The position numbers and the translations under genes were made by a program. A stretch of 64,000 nucleotides of DNA from Sphingomonas panacis (lineage in GTDB: Bacteria > Pseudomonadota > Alphaproteobacteria > Sphingomonadales > Sphingomonadaceae). The notes beneath the pieces were generated by a model. That model ran no database searches. It saw nothing but the letters and a program-made list of their open reading frames with translations, and was not told the DNA's origin. Below are positions 1-8,782 of the stretch, piece by piece (position 1 is the stretch's first letter; the number at the start of each line of letters is the position of its first letter). The DNA lies in assembly GCF_001717955.1 (NCBI RefSeq), contig NZ_CP014168.1, positions 2,575,501 through 2,639,500 on the forward strand, in the 5' to 3' direction.

Positions 1-2295
1 CCCGCGCGCGAGCGCATAGGTGAGCAGGCGGCGCGTGAAGGCGCCGGCGAACTCGTCCTTGCGCGCGAGCAGGATCTTTTGAAGCCCGTCGAAACCGGCG
101 AACTTGGTGCCGTCGGGCAGCACCGCCGCCGCGTCGATGATCTGCCCGGCGTCCTGCGTGCGCCAGCCGCCGACCGCGTCGAAATTCTCCAGCGCAAAGC
201 CGATCGGGTCCATCTTGACGTGGCACGAGGCGCAGGCCGGGTTGGCGCGGTGCATCTCCAACTGCTCGCGCGCGGTCAGCTTGCGGCCGTCATGCGTTTC
301 CTGAAGCGCCGGCACGTCGGGCGGCGGCGGGGGCGGCGCGGCGGCGAGGATGTTCTCCAGCACCCATTTGCCGCGCTTCACCACCGACGTGTGGTTGCCA
401 TAGGAGGTGACGGTGAGGATGCTCGCCTGCCCGAGCAGGCCGCCGCGATGCCACGCCGGATCGAGCGCCACCTTGCGGAACGCGGTGCCGCTCACCCCGG
501 CGATGCCGTAATGCGCGGCGAGCCGCTGGTTGAGGAAGGTGTAATCCGCCGCGATGAAATCGAGCAGGCTGCGGTTGTTGTGCAGCACGTACCCGAAGAA
601 CATCTCGGTCTCTTGCGCCATTGCCGAGCGCAGCCGCGCGTCGAACGCCGGATAGACGCTGATGTCGGGCCGCTGCTGATCGAGGTTGCGCAGATACAGC
701 CACTGGCCGGCGAAGTTCTTCGTCAACGCGTCGGCTCGGCGGTCGGCGAGCATCCGAGTCACCTGCGCCTCGATCGCGCCCGGCGTGGCGAGCTTGCCCT
801 CTTCCGCCGCCTTCAACAGCGTGTCGTCGGGAATGCTGCTCCACAGGAAGAACGACAGCCGCGAGGCGAGGTCGAGATCGCTGACACGGTGGACGCTGCC
901 CGGCGCGCTGCCGGCGGGATCGCTTTCGACGAGGAACAGGAATTGCGGCGCGACCAGCACGCCCTCCACCGCCGCCGCGATGCCGTGATCGAAGTCGGAC
1001 GCGGCGCGCTCGCTCGCATAAAGCTTCATCAGCGGGGCGACATCAGCCTCGCCGACCGGACGGCGATAGGCGCGATGCGCGAGCGCGGTGATGATTTTCC
1101 GCGCGCACGCCGTCTCCGCCGAGGCGGCGCGCGGGCGGCACAGGAAGATGCGCTTGCGGCTCGGCGTGTCGTCCTTAGTGCTGGCGTCATACGGCCCGGC
1201 GACGTCGATCTGGAGCACGTCGCGTGGGAAATTCTGCTGCGAATAGCGCGGCGACAGCCGGTACGACGGCACGCTGATCTGCTTCACCCGCACGCCATCG
1301 ACCAGAACGTCGAGCGGCAGCGGCTTCGGTGCATCGACCGGCAGCGGCACCTTGTCGAGATCGTTGCGCAACGTCTGCACGCTCTCGTCGGGCGCGAGCG
1401 TGCGGTGGAAGGTCATGCCGATCGTATGCGCGCCCGCCTTCAGGGGCACGCGCACGCTGACCTTGTCCTCCTTGAGCCGGTCGGTCTCGTTGTTGGTGTT
1501 GGCGTTGAGCCAGCCGCTCACCTCGTAGATGCCGGCGTGGCGCGCGTAATATTTGAACGCGCCACCGCCGCGCGAACCGAGCGGCAGCGCGTCGCTGGCG
1601 CGTTCGTTATAGGCGGGGCGGCCCGAGTTGAGCACCGATCCGTCCTTGGGCAATTCGTAGCTGGTGACGAACGCACGCGGCGAACTCATCCCCGTCGCCA
1701 TCCGCGCGACCTTGCCCGCGACGTTGACATAGCGGTCCATCAACGTCGGCGAGACCGTCAGCACATCGGCGATATTGTCGAAGCCATAGCCCGAATTGTC
1801 CTGCGGCAGATCGCGGCTGACATCGGTATCGAGCGCAAGCAGATCGCGCACGGCATTGGCATATTCGACTCGGTTGAGCCGGCGGATCGTCGCGCGGCCG
1901 GGGTCGGGATGCGCGGCGGCATAGGCGTCGAGCGAGCCCTTGAGCCACTGGATGAACGCCGCGCGCATCGCCGGATCGGGCTGCGGCTTGTTGCGCGGCG
2001 GCATCTCGTCGAGGCTGGTGCGGCGGAGGATCTTCTCCCACTCGTCGGCGTGCTTGCCGATCAGCAGATCATTGTCGCGCAGATCGGCGATCGAGAGGTT
2101 GGCGACCTTGTCGTCGTCATTGTGGCAGCGCGCGCAATATTGCTCGAGCAGCTCGGGCGGCCCGTTCTCGACATGCGCGACCGCCGGTTGCACGGCCTGC
2201 GCGCGCACGCCGTCCGAATGCGTCGCCGCCGCGAGCGCCGCGACGGCGGTGCTGAGCAGCAACAGCGCGCCGCCGAGAGAGGGCCGCGACAGCAT
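1..2295 (-). CDS. DUF1592-type planctomycete cytochrome c domain protein, 3' end outside window
   Basis: The frame is open for 765 codons from an ATG at 2295 down to base 1, so the C-terminus is missing. It begins with a hydrophobic export signal (residues about 5-25). A haem-binding CARCH motif follows near residue 54, in the arrangement of planctomycete-type cytochrome c domains. Next come segments typical of the DUF1587/1592/1588/1585 series: RRLNRVEYANAVRDLLAL, then an SGYGFDNI stretch, and at the window edge an FTRRLLTYALARG-type C-terminal segment. The protein is probably periplasmic. The family usually pairs with a DUF1552 protein, which would lie beyond base 1. Its biochemical role is not established. 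The long forward-strand frame over the same bases is an antisense shadow. Confidence 0.85.
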   Translation of the reverse strand, partial: MLSRPSLGGALLLLSTAVAALAAATHSDGVRAQAVQPAVAHVENGPPELLEQYCARCHNDDDKVANLSIADLRDNDLLIGKHADEWEKILRRTSLDEMPPRNKPQPDPAMRAAFIQWLKGSLDAYAAAHPDPGRATIRRLNRVEYANAVRDLLALDTDVSRDLPQDNSGYGFDNIADVLTVSPTLMDRYVNVAGKVARMATGMSSPRAFVTSYELPKDGSVLNSGRPAYNERASDALPLGSRGGGAFKYYARHAGIYEVSGWLNANTNNETDRLKEDKVSVRVPLKAGAHTIGMTFHRTLAPDESVQTLRNDLDKVPLPVDAPKPLPLDVLVDGVRVKQISVPSYRLSPRYSQQNFPRDVLQIDVAGPYDASTKDDTPSRKRIFLCRPRAASAETACARKIITALAHRAYRRPVGEADVAPLMKLYASERAASDFDHGIAAAVEGVLVAPQFLFLVESDPAGSAPGSVHRVSDLDLASRLSFFLWSSIPDDTLLKAAEEGKLATPGAIEAQVTRMLADRRADALTKNFAGQWLYLRNLDQQRPDISVYPAFDARLRSAMAQETEMFFGYVLHNNRSLLDFIAADYTFLNQRLAAHYGIAGVSGTAFRKVALDPAWHRGGLLGQASILTVTSYGNHTSVVKRGKWVLENILAAAPPPPPPDVPALQETHDGRKLTAREQLEMHRANPACASCHVKMDPIGFALENFDAVGGWRTQDAGQIIDAAAVLPDGTKFAGFDGLQKILLARKDEFAGAFTRRLLTYALARG

Positions 2296-2532
2296 CAACG
2301 CACGGCTTTCCGAAGAGGGCAGGGAATCTTCAAAGCGCGACCCGATTTTTGGCGATTGCGGACCTAGTAAGCGCGTGGGTGCAAGCGTCCATTGCCGTTA
2401 ACGGCACGACGGCATCGAAAAATGCGCGCACCCGGCCGCGCGCATTTGTGCAACGGATCGTGCTTTTCATTGCGGTTGGCGAAGCACACCCGATCGCCTA
2501 GCGCCGCCTCCGGGGTTATCCGGGGGAAAAGC

Positions 2533-4038
2533 ATGCGTTTGGCCGCACTCATCATCGCGCTGTTGCTGGCGAGCGGCGCGGCCTCGGCGCGCGAGGCCAG
2601 ACCGCTGTCGGACGAAGCGCGCACCGCCGCGCGGCTCGACGCGATCGCCGACAGCCCGCCCCGGCTGCGCGTGTTCCTCCAGACCATGCCCAAGGGTGGC
2701 GACCTCCACAATCACGGCGGTGGCTCGATCTACGCCGAGGACTGGCTGCGCTGGGCGGCGGCGGGCGGGCTGTGCATCGCCACCGACACCGCCAGCATCG
2801 TGCCGCCGCCCTGCGACACGCCGAACCGCGTGCCGGCGGCCGGGCTGGAGCAGAATTACCCGCTGTACAGCCGCATGCTCGACGCGCTCTCGACACGCGG
2901 GTTCGAGACCGGCGTCAACGCGCCGACGCTGTCGGGGTACGACCGTTTCTTCGCGACGTTCGATGCGTTCGGTACCGCATCGTCCGGCAACGAGGCGAAG
3001 GAACTCGCGCTCACTCGCGAGCAGGCGGCGGCGGATCGCGTGTCCTATGTCGAGCTCGGCAGCGGCGCGCGTCAGGCCCGCGCGCTCGTCGCGGCGGTGA
3101 AGGACGTGGACCCGACCGACTTCGCGGCGCTGTCCGCGAAACTCGCGCCGCTGTTGCCCGATGCGGTGGCGCGCGCGCGGGCCGATTATGATCGCTTCGA
3201 GGCGGAATCGGCCAGGATCGACGCGTGCGATACGGCCAGGCCGAAGCCCGCCTGCGCGGTCGAGATGCGCTATCTCTACACCGCGATCCGCACCATTCCG
3301 CCCGCGCAGACCTTCGCGCAGCTCGCGCTCGGCTTCGCGCTGGCCGAGGCCGATCCGCGCTTCGTCGGCGTCAACATCGCAGCACCCGAGCATGATCCGA
3401 TCGCGGTGCGCGATTATACCCTGCACATGCGGATGATCGCGTTTCTCAAGGCGCGGCACCCCAAGGTCGCTTTGTCGCTCCATGCCGGCGAACTGACGCT
3501 CGGGCTGGTGCCGCCGCGCGACCTGGCGTTCCACATCCGCGAGGCGGTCGAGGTGGCTGGCGCGCGGCGGATCGGCCACGGCATCGACATCTCCTATGAG
3601 GACGACGCCGCCGGGCTGCTCAGCGAGATGGCGGCGAAGCAGGTCGACGTCGAGATCAACCTGACCAGCAACGCGGTGATCCTCGGCGTGAAGGGCAAGG
3701 CGCATCCGCTGTCGCTGTACCGCGAGGCCGGCGTTCCGGTGACGCTCTCGACCGACGACGAAGGCGTATCGCGCAGCGACATGACCAACGAATATGTCCG
3801 CGCGGTGGTGGAGCAGGGGCTTCGCTACGCCGATCTCAAGCAGATCGTGCGCGACAGCATCCACTACAGCTTCCTGCCGGGCGCGAGCCTGTGGCGCGCG
3901 CGGGCGGGCGGCGTGAAGGCGGCGGCGTGCGTGACGCAGGGGCCGGCGTGCGAGGCGTTTCTGACCGCGAACCCCAAGGCCGCGAAGGAGGCGCAGGTCG
4001 AGCGCGATCTGGCGGTGTTCGAGGCAGCTAAACGCTGA
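2533..4038 (+). CDS. Secreted adenosine deaminase family protein
   Basis: A 501-residue protein starting at ATG 2533, chosen because a purine-rich GGGGGAAAA lies just upstream and the first 22 residues form a signal peptide ending in ASA. Zinc-hydrolase motifs of the adenosine deaminase/ADGF superfamily are visible: DLHNH followed by GGSIYAE near residue 57, HAGELT near residue 320, a GHGIDI segment and STDDEG near residue 415. These supply the metal-binding His residues, the catalytic Glu and the late Asp. It should deaminate adenosine or a related purine nucleoside in the periplasm or outside the cell. It is divergent from the cytochrome gene, with about 237 bp between them. Substrate specificity cannot be read from sequence. 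Confidence 0.85.
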   Translation: MRLAALIIALLLASGAASAREARPLSDEARTAARLDAIADSPPRLRVFLQTMPKGGDLHNHGGGSIYAEDWLRWAAAGGLCIATDTASIVPPPCDTPNRVPAAGLEQNYPLYSRMLDALSTRGFETGVNAPTLSGYDRFFATFDAFGTASSGNEAKELALTREQAAADRVSYVELGSGARQARALVAAVKDVDPTDFAALSAKLAPLLPDAVARARADYDRFEAESARIDACDTARPKPACAVEMRYLYTAIRTIPPAQTFAQLALGFALAEADPRFVGVNIAAPEHDPIAVRDYTLHMRMIAFLKARHPKVALSLHAGELTLGLVPPRDLAFHIREAVEVAGARRIGHGIDISYEDDAAGLLSEMAAKQVDVEINLTSNAVILGVKGKAHPLSLYREAGVPVTLSTDDEGVSRSDMTNEYVRAVVEQGLRYADLKQIVRDSIHYSFLPGASLWRARAGGVKAAACVTQGPACEAFLTANPKAAKEAQVERDLAVFEAAKR

Positions 4039-4051
4039 AAGGTTCCGCAGA

Positions 4052-4140
4052 CCTCCCCCTCCGTCGCCTTCGGCGCCACCTCTGTCCTTATCCTCCCCCG
4101 CCAGGGGGAGGTGGCACGCGCAGCGTGACGGAGGGGGAGG
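4052..4140. repeat. Family-A palindromic repeat, left flank of DUF559 gene
   Basis: The full unit at 4091-4140 has a GC hairpin (CCTCCCCC-GCCA-GGGGGAGG) followed by a tail ending GACGGAGGGGGAGG. A partial inverted unit precedes it at 4052-4081. The hairpin points away from the DUF559 gene and the tail points into it. The same unit occurs inverted at 4531-4576 and as a pair at 12856-12979. Confidence 0.85.
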
Positions 4141-4522
4141 TTCGGGATCCGTTAGCGATGGTGTCCCTACGCGCGACCGCAACCGCGACGATCTGGCGAA
4201 CGACAGAATCCAATTCGGAAAGCACCTCCCGCGCCGGATAGCGCACCACCGTCACGCCTTGCGCTGCGAGCCAGGCGTCCCGAACGACGTCTCGCGCGGG
4301 CCTGTCGCCGCGTCCATGCACTTCGCCATCGACCTCGATCGCCAGCCTCGCCGGGGCGCAGTAGAAATCGAGCACATAATCGCCTGCGGGATGCTGTTTA
4401 CGGAATCGCAGTCCATCGTCATTCTTCCGCAAGGCGCGCCAAAGCGCGATTTCTGGCGGCGTCATCTCGCGGCGTAGCGTTTTCGCGTTTTGCCGGCTGT
4501 TGCTCGTCCCTGTCATCCGCAT
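4088..4522 (-). CDS. DUF559 (VSR-like) endonuclease-domain protein, repeat-bracketed
   Basis: A 144-residue protein if started at ATG 4522; an ATG two codons later is also possible. The core MTPPEIALWRALR...FRKQ followed by YVLDFYCAPARLAIEVDG matches DUF559, a small VSR/restriction-endonuclease-like domain. Candidate PD-(D/E)XK residues are D52, E63, D65 and H69. The last 14 or so residues (SVTLRVPPPPGGGG) and the TAA stop are encoded by the family-A repeat at 4088-4140. An inverted copy of that repeat lies just upstream of the start. The function of DUF559 proteins is unproven. The placement suggests that gene and repeats form one unit. Confidence 0.75.
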   Translation of the reverse strand: MRMTGTSNSRQNAKTLRREMTPPEIALWRALRKNDDGLRFRKQHPAGDYVLDFYCAPARLAIEVDGEVHGRGDRPARDVVRDAWLAAQGVTVVRYPAREVLSELDSVVRQIVAVAVARRDTIANGSRTSPSVTLRVPPPPGGGG

Positions 4523-4530
4523 CGTCGACC

Positions 4531-4576
4531 GCCCCCTCCGTCGCCTATGGCGACACCTCCCCCTGGCGGGGGAGGA
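4531..4576. repeat. Family-A palindromic repeat, right flank of DUF559 gene
   Basis: An inverted copy of the unit at 4091-4140: its reverse complement shares the CCTCCCCCGCCAGGGGGAGG hairpin and the ACGGAGGGGG tail. The hairpin again faces away from the nuclease gene, so the two units are inverted repeats enclosing it. Confidence 0.85.
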
Positions 4577-4614
4577 TTTCAAGTGCCCCGGCAGGCGAAA
4601 CGTCGCGCGCGCCC

Positions 4615-5919
4615 TTATACGCTCACCTCGCTCTCCGCCCGCCCATCGTCACCGAACACCCGCAGATACCGCGCGATTTCCTCCGGCTCGCCGGTCGCTT
4701 TCGCCGGATTGTCCGAGAGCTTCACCGCCGGCCGCCCGTTCGCGCGCGTCACCTTGCAGACCAGCGAGATCGGCTCCAGCGCGTGCCCGCCGCGCGGGTC
4801 GCAACCGCGGAAATCGTTGGTGAGGTTGGTGCCCCAGCCGTAGCTCATTCGCACGCGGCCGTGGAAATGGCGGTAGGTCTGCTCGATCGTGTCGATGTCC
4901 ATGCCGTCGGAGAAGATCAGCAGTTTCTCGCGCGGGTCGACGCCCTGTTGCTGCCACCAGCGGATGATCTGTTCGCCGCCTTCGATCGGCGGCGCGCTGT
5001 CGGGGCGGAAGCCGGTCCAGTCGGCGAGCCACGCCGGTGCTTGCCTGAGGAAGGCGGTGGTGCCGAACGCGTCGGGCAAGGCGATCAGCAGATTGCCGCC
5101 GTAATGCGCGCGCCATTGTTCGAGCACGCGGTAGGGCGCGCCGGCGAGTTCGGCGTCGCTATCCGACAGCGCCGCCTCGACCATCGGCAGTTCGTGCGCG
5201 TTGGTGCCGATCGCCTCGAGATCGGCGTCCATCGCCAGCAGCACGTTCGAGGTGCCGATGAAGCGGTGGTCCAGCCCTTCCTTGAGCGCCTCGACGCACC
5301 AGCGCTGCCACAGGAAGCCGTGGCGCCGCCGCGTGCCGAAATCGCTGAGGACGAGATCGGGCAGGTCGCGCAGCCGCTCGACCTTCTCCCACAGCCGCGC
5401 CTTGGCGCGCGCGTACAATACGTCGAGCGCGAACTTGCCCATGTCGCGCGTCGCGGCGCGCGATTTGAGTTCGTTGATGATCGCGAGCGCGGGGATTTCC
5501 CACATCGAGGTGCCGCTCCACGGCCCGTCGAAATGCAGTTCATACTGGCCGTCGACCTTGCGGAGATCGTATTCGGGCAGTTGGAATTCGGCGAGCCAGG
5601 CGATGAAGTCCGGCGCGAACATCTGGCGCTTGCCGTAGAAGCTGTTGCCGGCGAGCCAGATCAGCTCCTTGCGGCTGAAGCGCACGGTGCGGGCATGGTC
5701 GAGCTGCGCGCGCAACTCGCCCTCGTCGATGATCTCGGCCAGTCGCACGCTCTTCGTCCGGTTGATGAGCGAGAAGGTCGCGGTCACGTCGGGGTGGATG
5801 TGGCGGATCATCTGCAACATCAGCAGCTTGTAGAAATCGGTGTCGAGCAAGCTCCGCACGATCGGATCGAGCCGGAAATTGTGGTTGTAGGTGCGGGTTG
5901 CGATGTCGGTAACGGCCAT
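4615..5919 (-). CDS. pncB: Nicotinate phosphoribosyltransferase
   Basis: A 434-residue protein starting at ATG 5919, which gives the family-typical N-terminus [19 protein letters not shown]. NAPRTase hallmarks are visible: [49 protein letters not shown] and [10 protein letters not shown], covering the catalytic barrel and phosphate-binding loops. It converts nicotinate and PRPP to nicotinate mononucleotide in the Preiss-Handler branch of NAD synthesis. It is the last gene of a minus-strand run (Nudix regulator, SPFH protein, NAD-kinase-like protein, pncB) and starts 11 bp after the preceding stop. The upstream in-frame extension to 6141 lies in its neighbour and was rejected as coding. Confidence 0.95.
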   Translation of the reverse strand: MAVTDIATRTYNHNFRLDPIVRSLLDTDFYKLLMLQMIRHIHPDVTATFSLINRTKSVRLAEIIDEGELRAQLDHARTVRFSRKELIWLAGNSFYGKRQMFAPDFIAWLAEFQLPEYDLRKVDGQYELHFDGPWSGTSMWEIPALAIINELKSRAATRDMGKFALDVLYARAKARLWEKVERLRDLPDLVLSDFGTRRRHGFLWQRWCVEALKEGLDHRFIGTSNVLLAMDADLEAIGTNAHELPMVEAALSDSDAELAGAPYRVLEQWRAHYGGNLLIALPDAFGTTAFLRQAPAWLADWTGFRPDSAPPIEGGEQIIRWWQQQGVDPREKLLIFSDGMDIDTIEQTYRHFHGRVRMSYGWGTNLTNDFRGCDPRGGHALEPISLVCKVTRANGRPAVKLSDNPAKATGEPEEIARYLRVFGDDGRAESEVSV

Positions 5920-5930
5920 GTGTGCGATCC

Positions 5931-6824
5931 TTACCCGATCACGAGATGAAGGGAATTGGGTGCGGGCGTGATCGTCGCGCGGCGGCCCCAGTCGAAGCCG
6001 AGGAAATCCTGCTCGATCCCGTCGGCGAAGATCACCCCGCCGTCGTTCATGCGCGAGGTGACGATCAGCGGATCGTCGGTGAGCTTGCCCGCGCGCATCC
6101 GCGTCTCGGTGGCGATGCTCGGGAACGGCTCGCGCACCCAATAGCCCGCCGCGCGTTCATCGGTGCCGAGCGGCAGCGGCAGATGGGTCGCCTCGGCGAT
6201 CGAACGCGCCCAACCGGTCGCGCCGGTGCCCGAGGCGACGATCAGTCCCGACGACGAATGCTCCTCGCCATCGCCGGCGAGTTCGATCCGGTACCGCGCC
6301 GACTGGTGGCTGCGATGCCCGAGGAAGATCTCGTTTAGCGCGATCAGAATTTCCCCATCGTCGAGTGTCGCCTGAACCATCGTGCGCCGCTCGACCGGCG
6401 CATCGGGCCGCACCGTACCGGGCAGCAAGCGCGCCAGCCGCTCGACGCGGACGCGCGCCAGCACGCCGTCATACAGATCGGGCGCTGGGTTGACGCCGAT
6501 CACTGGCTGCTCCGCGACATATTTGGCGACGTTGGCGACAAGGCCGTCCTGCCCGACCGCGATGACGACATCCTCGCGCGCGAACAGGAAACGGTCGAGA
6601 TCGGCGCGGCGCACCAGCGCTTGCCGCCACTCGGCCGGCACCGAAGCGCGGGCCGCCGCCAGCGCGGCGTGGAACTCATGGTGACGCTGCTCGACCGTCT
6701 CGATCCGCTGCCCGCGCGTCTCCAGGAAGAAACGCGCCTGATCGCGCGTGGCGTGCCGGGCGATGAGCCGTTCGAGATCGGTTTCGCGGATGACGAACAC
6801 CGCGCGGGGCGGGATGCTGGACAT
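5931..6824 (-). CDS. NAD kinase-like protein
   Basis: A 297-residue protein with AGGAG before ATG 6824. It carries the NAD-kinase fold signatures in order: VIAVGQDG near residue 90 (the usual GGDG motif, with Gln in place of the second Gly), a VIGVNP segment, ALNEIFLG near residue 165 (the conserved NE pair) and [15 protein letters not shown] near residue 198 (the usual TPTGSTAY region). It probably phosphorylates NAD(H) or a related substrate. The changed glycine loop and altered TGSTAY motif make exact activity uncertain, and such proteins are often labelled 'sugar kinase'. The position directly before pncB supports a role in NAD metabolism. Confidence 0.75.
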   Translation of the reverse strand: MSSIPPRAVFVIRETDLERLIARHATRDQARFFLETRGQRIETVEQRHHEFHAALAAARASVPAEWRQALVRRADLDRFLFAREDVVIAVGQDGLVANVAKYVAEQPVIGVNPAPDLYDGVLARVRVERLARLLPGTVRPDAPVERRTMVQATLDDGEILIALNEIFLGHRSHQSARYRIELAGDGEEHSSSGLIVASGTGATGWARSIAEATHLPLPLGTDERAAGYWVREPFPSIATETRMRAGKLTDDPLIVTSRMNDGGVIFADGIEQDFLGFDWGRRATITPAPNSLHLVIG

Positions 6825-6855
6825 GAGGAACTCCTGAAAATCCGTGTGTGCTGAG

Positions 6856-6989
6856 TAGCGCCTGAGTGGGCTCGAAGAGCCGTACCGAAGGCGCGGATTG
6901 AAGCACCGCCCCGCGCGGGGGCCGTCCTTCGATACGCTGCCTCGATACGCCCTTCGGGCTACTCAGCAGCACTCAGGACGAACGGGGTA
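6856..6989. repeat. Family-D palindromic region between SPFH and NAD-kinase-like genes
   Basis: An imperfect inverted-repeat region with GC-rich hairpin arms (such as CCCCGCGCGGGG) and an end carrying ACTCAGGACGAACGGGG, the motif shared with repeats at 10219, 11940 and 62361. It occupies most of the gap between the two minus-strand genes and could attenuate transcription there. Confidence 0.6.
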
Positions 6990-6993
6990 GGGC

Positions 6994-7974
6994 TCAACCC
7001 GCGACCACCACCGGGCTCTTGCGGAACTCGCCCATCACCGCCGCGAGCAGATCGGGGGTGATGTTGACATGCTCGATCGTGTCGAGCTTGCCCGCGAGTT
7101 GTTGTGCGGCGAGGCCGAACAGCACGGCTGGCGGCAGGTCGCGATAGACCGCGATGTGCGCCTGCTCGGCCTCGGCCTTGGCGCCTTCGACGAGGCGGAT
7201 TCGGTCGGCCTCGGCCTTCGCCTCGACCTGTTGCGCCTCGGCCGCGCCGGTGGCGCGGTTGCGGGCGTTGTCGGTTTCCTCGGCGATCAGCAGTTTCTCG
7301 CGCCGCGCCAGTTCGATGCGGGTCGCCAGCTCGTTCTCGGCGATGGCGCGTTCCTTTTCGACCGCGAGCGCGCGGCGTTCGAAGGTCGCCTCGTCGGCCT
7401 TTTGCTGGAGCGCCTCGAAGGTCGGGGTCTGGAGCGCGCGTTCGAGTTCACTCGACGGCGCGAGGTTGGTGAGCCGCACCGACACCGCCGCGACGCCGAT
7501 CTCCGCCAGCGCCGGATCGGCGGCGAGCGCGGCTTCCAGTTGCGCGCGCAGCGGCCCCGGCCCGGCATCGAGCAGCGCGCGCACCGGCGCGGTGCCGAGA
7601 TATTGCAGCACCGCCTGGTTGGCGATGCCGGTGATCCGCGCCTCGATGCTCGGCACCGGCTCGCCCTGCGGCTTGCCGCTGTACGGGCTGATCGTGAAAT
7701 CCACGCGCTCGGCGAGCAGCACCGGATCGACGACGTGCCAGCCGACACTGCCCTGCACCGACACCGTCTGGAAATCCTGGCTGCGGCCCTTCACGAACAG
7801 CGTCATCTCGCGGTCGTCCATCGGCACTTCGGCGATGCTGGCGGTTTCGGGGCGGAACCAGAAGACGAGGCCGCGCCCGCTCTGGCGGACCTTGCCGTTG
7901 CGGTAGCGGATGATGTGGCTGCTCGCCTCGCTGCGAAGCTGCGCGAGGAACAGCAGGTTGCGGATCGTGGCCAT
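6994..7974 (-). CDS. SPFH/Band 7 domain protein
   Basis: A 326-residue protein starting at ATG 7974. The Band 7-type beta-rich domain covers about residues 30-185 (VSVQGSVGWHVVDP, FTISPYSG, AAVSVRLTNLAPS). A long charged coiled coil follows at about 185-275, rich in AE/AK/ER repeats (ALAVEKERAIAENEL, EAKAEADRIRLVEGAKAEAEQ). No strong transmembrane segment is evident; the N-terminus is only weakly hydrophobic. SPFH proteins oligomerise on membranes, and no enzymatic activity is expected. It starts 11 bp downstream of the Nudix regulator, so the two are probably co-transcribed and linked to NAD metabolism. Confidence 0.8.
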   Translation of the reverse strand: MATIRNLLFLAQLRSEASSHIIRYRNGKVRQSGRGLVFWFRPETASIAEVPMDDREMTLFVKGRSQDFQTVSVQGSVGWHVVDPVLLAERVDFTISPYSGKPQGEPVPSIEARITGIANQAVLQYLGTAPVRALLDAGPGPLRAQLEAALAADPALAEIGVAAVSVRLTNLAPSSELERALQTPTFEALQQKADEATFERRALAVEKERAIAENELATRIELARREKLLIAEETDNARNRATGAAEAQQVEAKAEADRIRLVEGAKAEAEQAHIAVYRDLPPAVLFGLAAQQLAGKLDTIEHVNITPDLLAAVMGEFRKSPVVVAG

Positions 7975-7985
7975 TGGTAGGCTCC

Positions 7986-8705
7986 TTACGAGGATCTGGT
8001 AAAACGGTAGAGTTCGGCGGGTCGGAACGAGGTGCCGCCTTCGCGCTCGCCGGTGGGGGCGAGCCAGCCGCGATCGAGCATGCGGCGGCGGAAGGCGGGC
8101 TTGTTGAGCGCGACGCCGAGGATCGCTTCATGCACGTCCTGCAACTGGCGCAGCGTGAAGCGCTCGGGCAGCAGCGCGAAGCCAACATCGGAATAGTCGA
8201 GCTTGCCGCGCAGGCGCAGCATTGCCAGCGCGACGATGTCGGCATGGTCGAAGGCGAGCGGGACCGCACCCTTCGGCGTCGCGATCTCGACCGCGCCGCC
8301 GGTCTCTCCCGGCCACGGCACGGTGATCGTCGCGGCGAGCAGGCCCGGCGTGTCCTCCAGCGCGGCTGCGAAGGCGGCTTCGTCGAGCAGCGCGAGATAC
8401 GCGACCGAGATGATCCGCATGCGTGGATCACGCGCCACCGCGCCGAACGTATAGAGCTGTTCGAGGTGCGCGTTGGCGATCCCCGCCTTGTCGTGCAGCA
8501 CGCGCGCGGCGGCGGCGTCGAGCGTCTCGTCGATGCCGACGAACCCGCCGGGCAGCGCGCGGCGGCCGGCAAAGGGCGGCGCGTCGCGTTTCACCAGCAG
8601 CACCGCCGGCTCGCCGCCGCGAATCCCGAGCAACACCAGATCGACCGCGACCGAAGGCCGCTGATAGGCGTTGGGATCATAGTCGAGGGCTTCGTCGTCG
8701 GTCAC
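7986..8705 (-). CDS. NrtR-like Nudix transcriptional regulator of NAD metabolism
   Basis: A 239-residue protein with a GTG start at 8705. The Nudix domain spans about residues 15-140, with the box starting GGFVGIDETLDAAAARVL. The catalytic REUxEE glutamates are replaced (RVLHDKAG), so hydrolase activity is probably lost. The C-terminal part (about 155-235, LPERFTLRQLQDVHEAILG, FRRRMLDRGWL) matches the winged-helix domain of NrtR regulators. NrtR proteins repress NAD salvage genes and respond to ADP-ribose or related nucleotides. The gene is divergent from a nicotinamidase-like gene and leads an operon ending in pncB, the expected regulon. A palindrome lies immediately upstream. Confidence 0.85.
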   Translation of the reverse strand: MTDDEALDYDPNAYQRPSVAVDLVLLGIRGGEPAVLLVKRDAPPFAGRRALPGGFVGIDETLDAAAARVLHDKAGIANAHLEQLYTFGAVARDPRMRIISVAYLALLDEAAFAAALEDTPGLLAATITVPWPGETGGAVEIATPKGAVPLAFDHADIVALAMLRLRGKLDYSDVGFALLPERFTLRQLQDVHEAILGVALNKPAFRRRMLDRGWLAPTGEREGGTSFRPAELYRFTRSS

Positions 8706-8713
8706 GCACCACC

Positions 8714-8741
8714 TAATATGTAAGATGCACTTTACTTATTA
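8714..8741. promoter_or_regulatory. Candidate NrtR operator
   Basis: A 28-bp imperfect palindrome with half-sites TAATATGTAAGATG and CACTTTACTTATTA; 11 of 14 positions are symmetric. It is strikingly AT-rich for this genome. It sits 8 bp before the regulator start and 41 bp before the divergent nicotinamidase start, well placed to control both. Binding is inferred only from symmetry and position. Confidence 0.6.
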
Positions 8742-8782
8742 TCCCAATGTATATATGTCAACACCGATAGGGAGATCGATCG

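Noticed and set aside
79..2367. 762-codon forward open frame over the cytochrome gene
   Set aside because: Arg/His-rich antisense shadow; the reverse frame carries a signal peptide, CARCH and DUF1592-type motifs.
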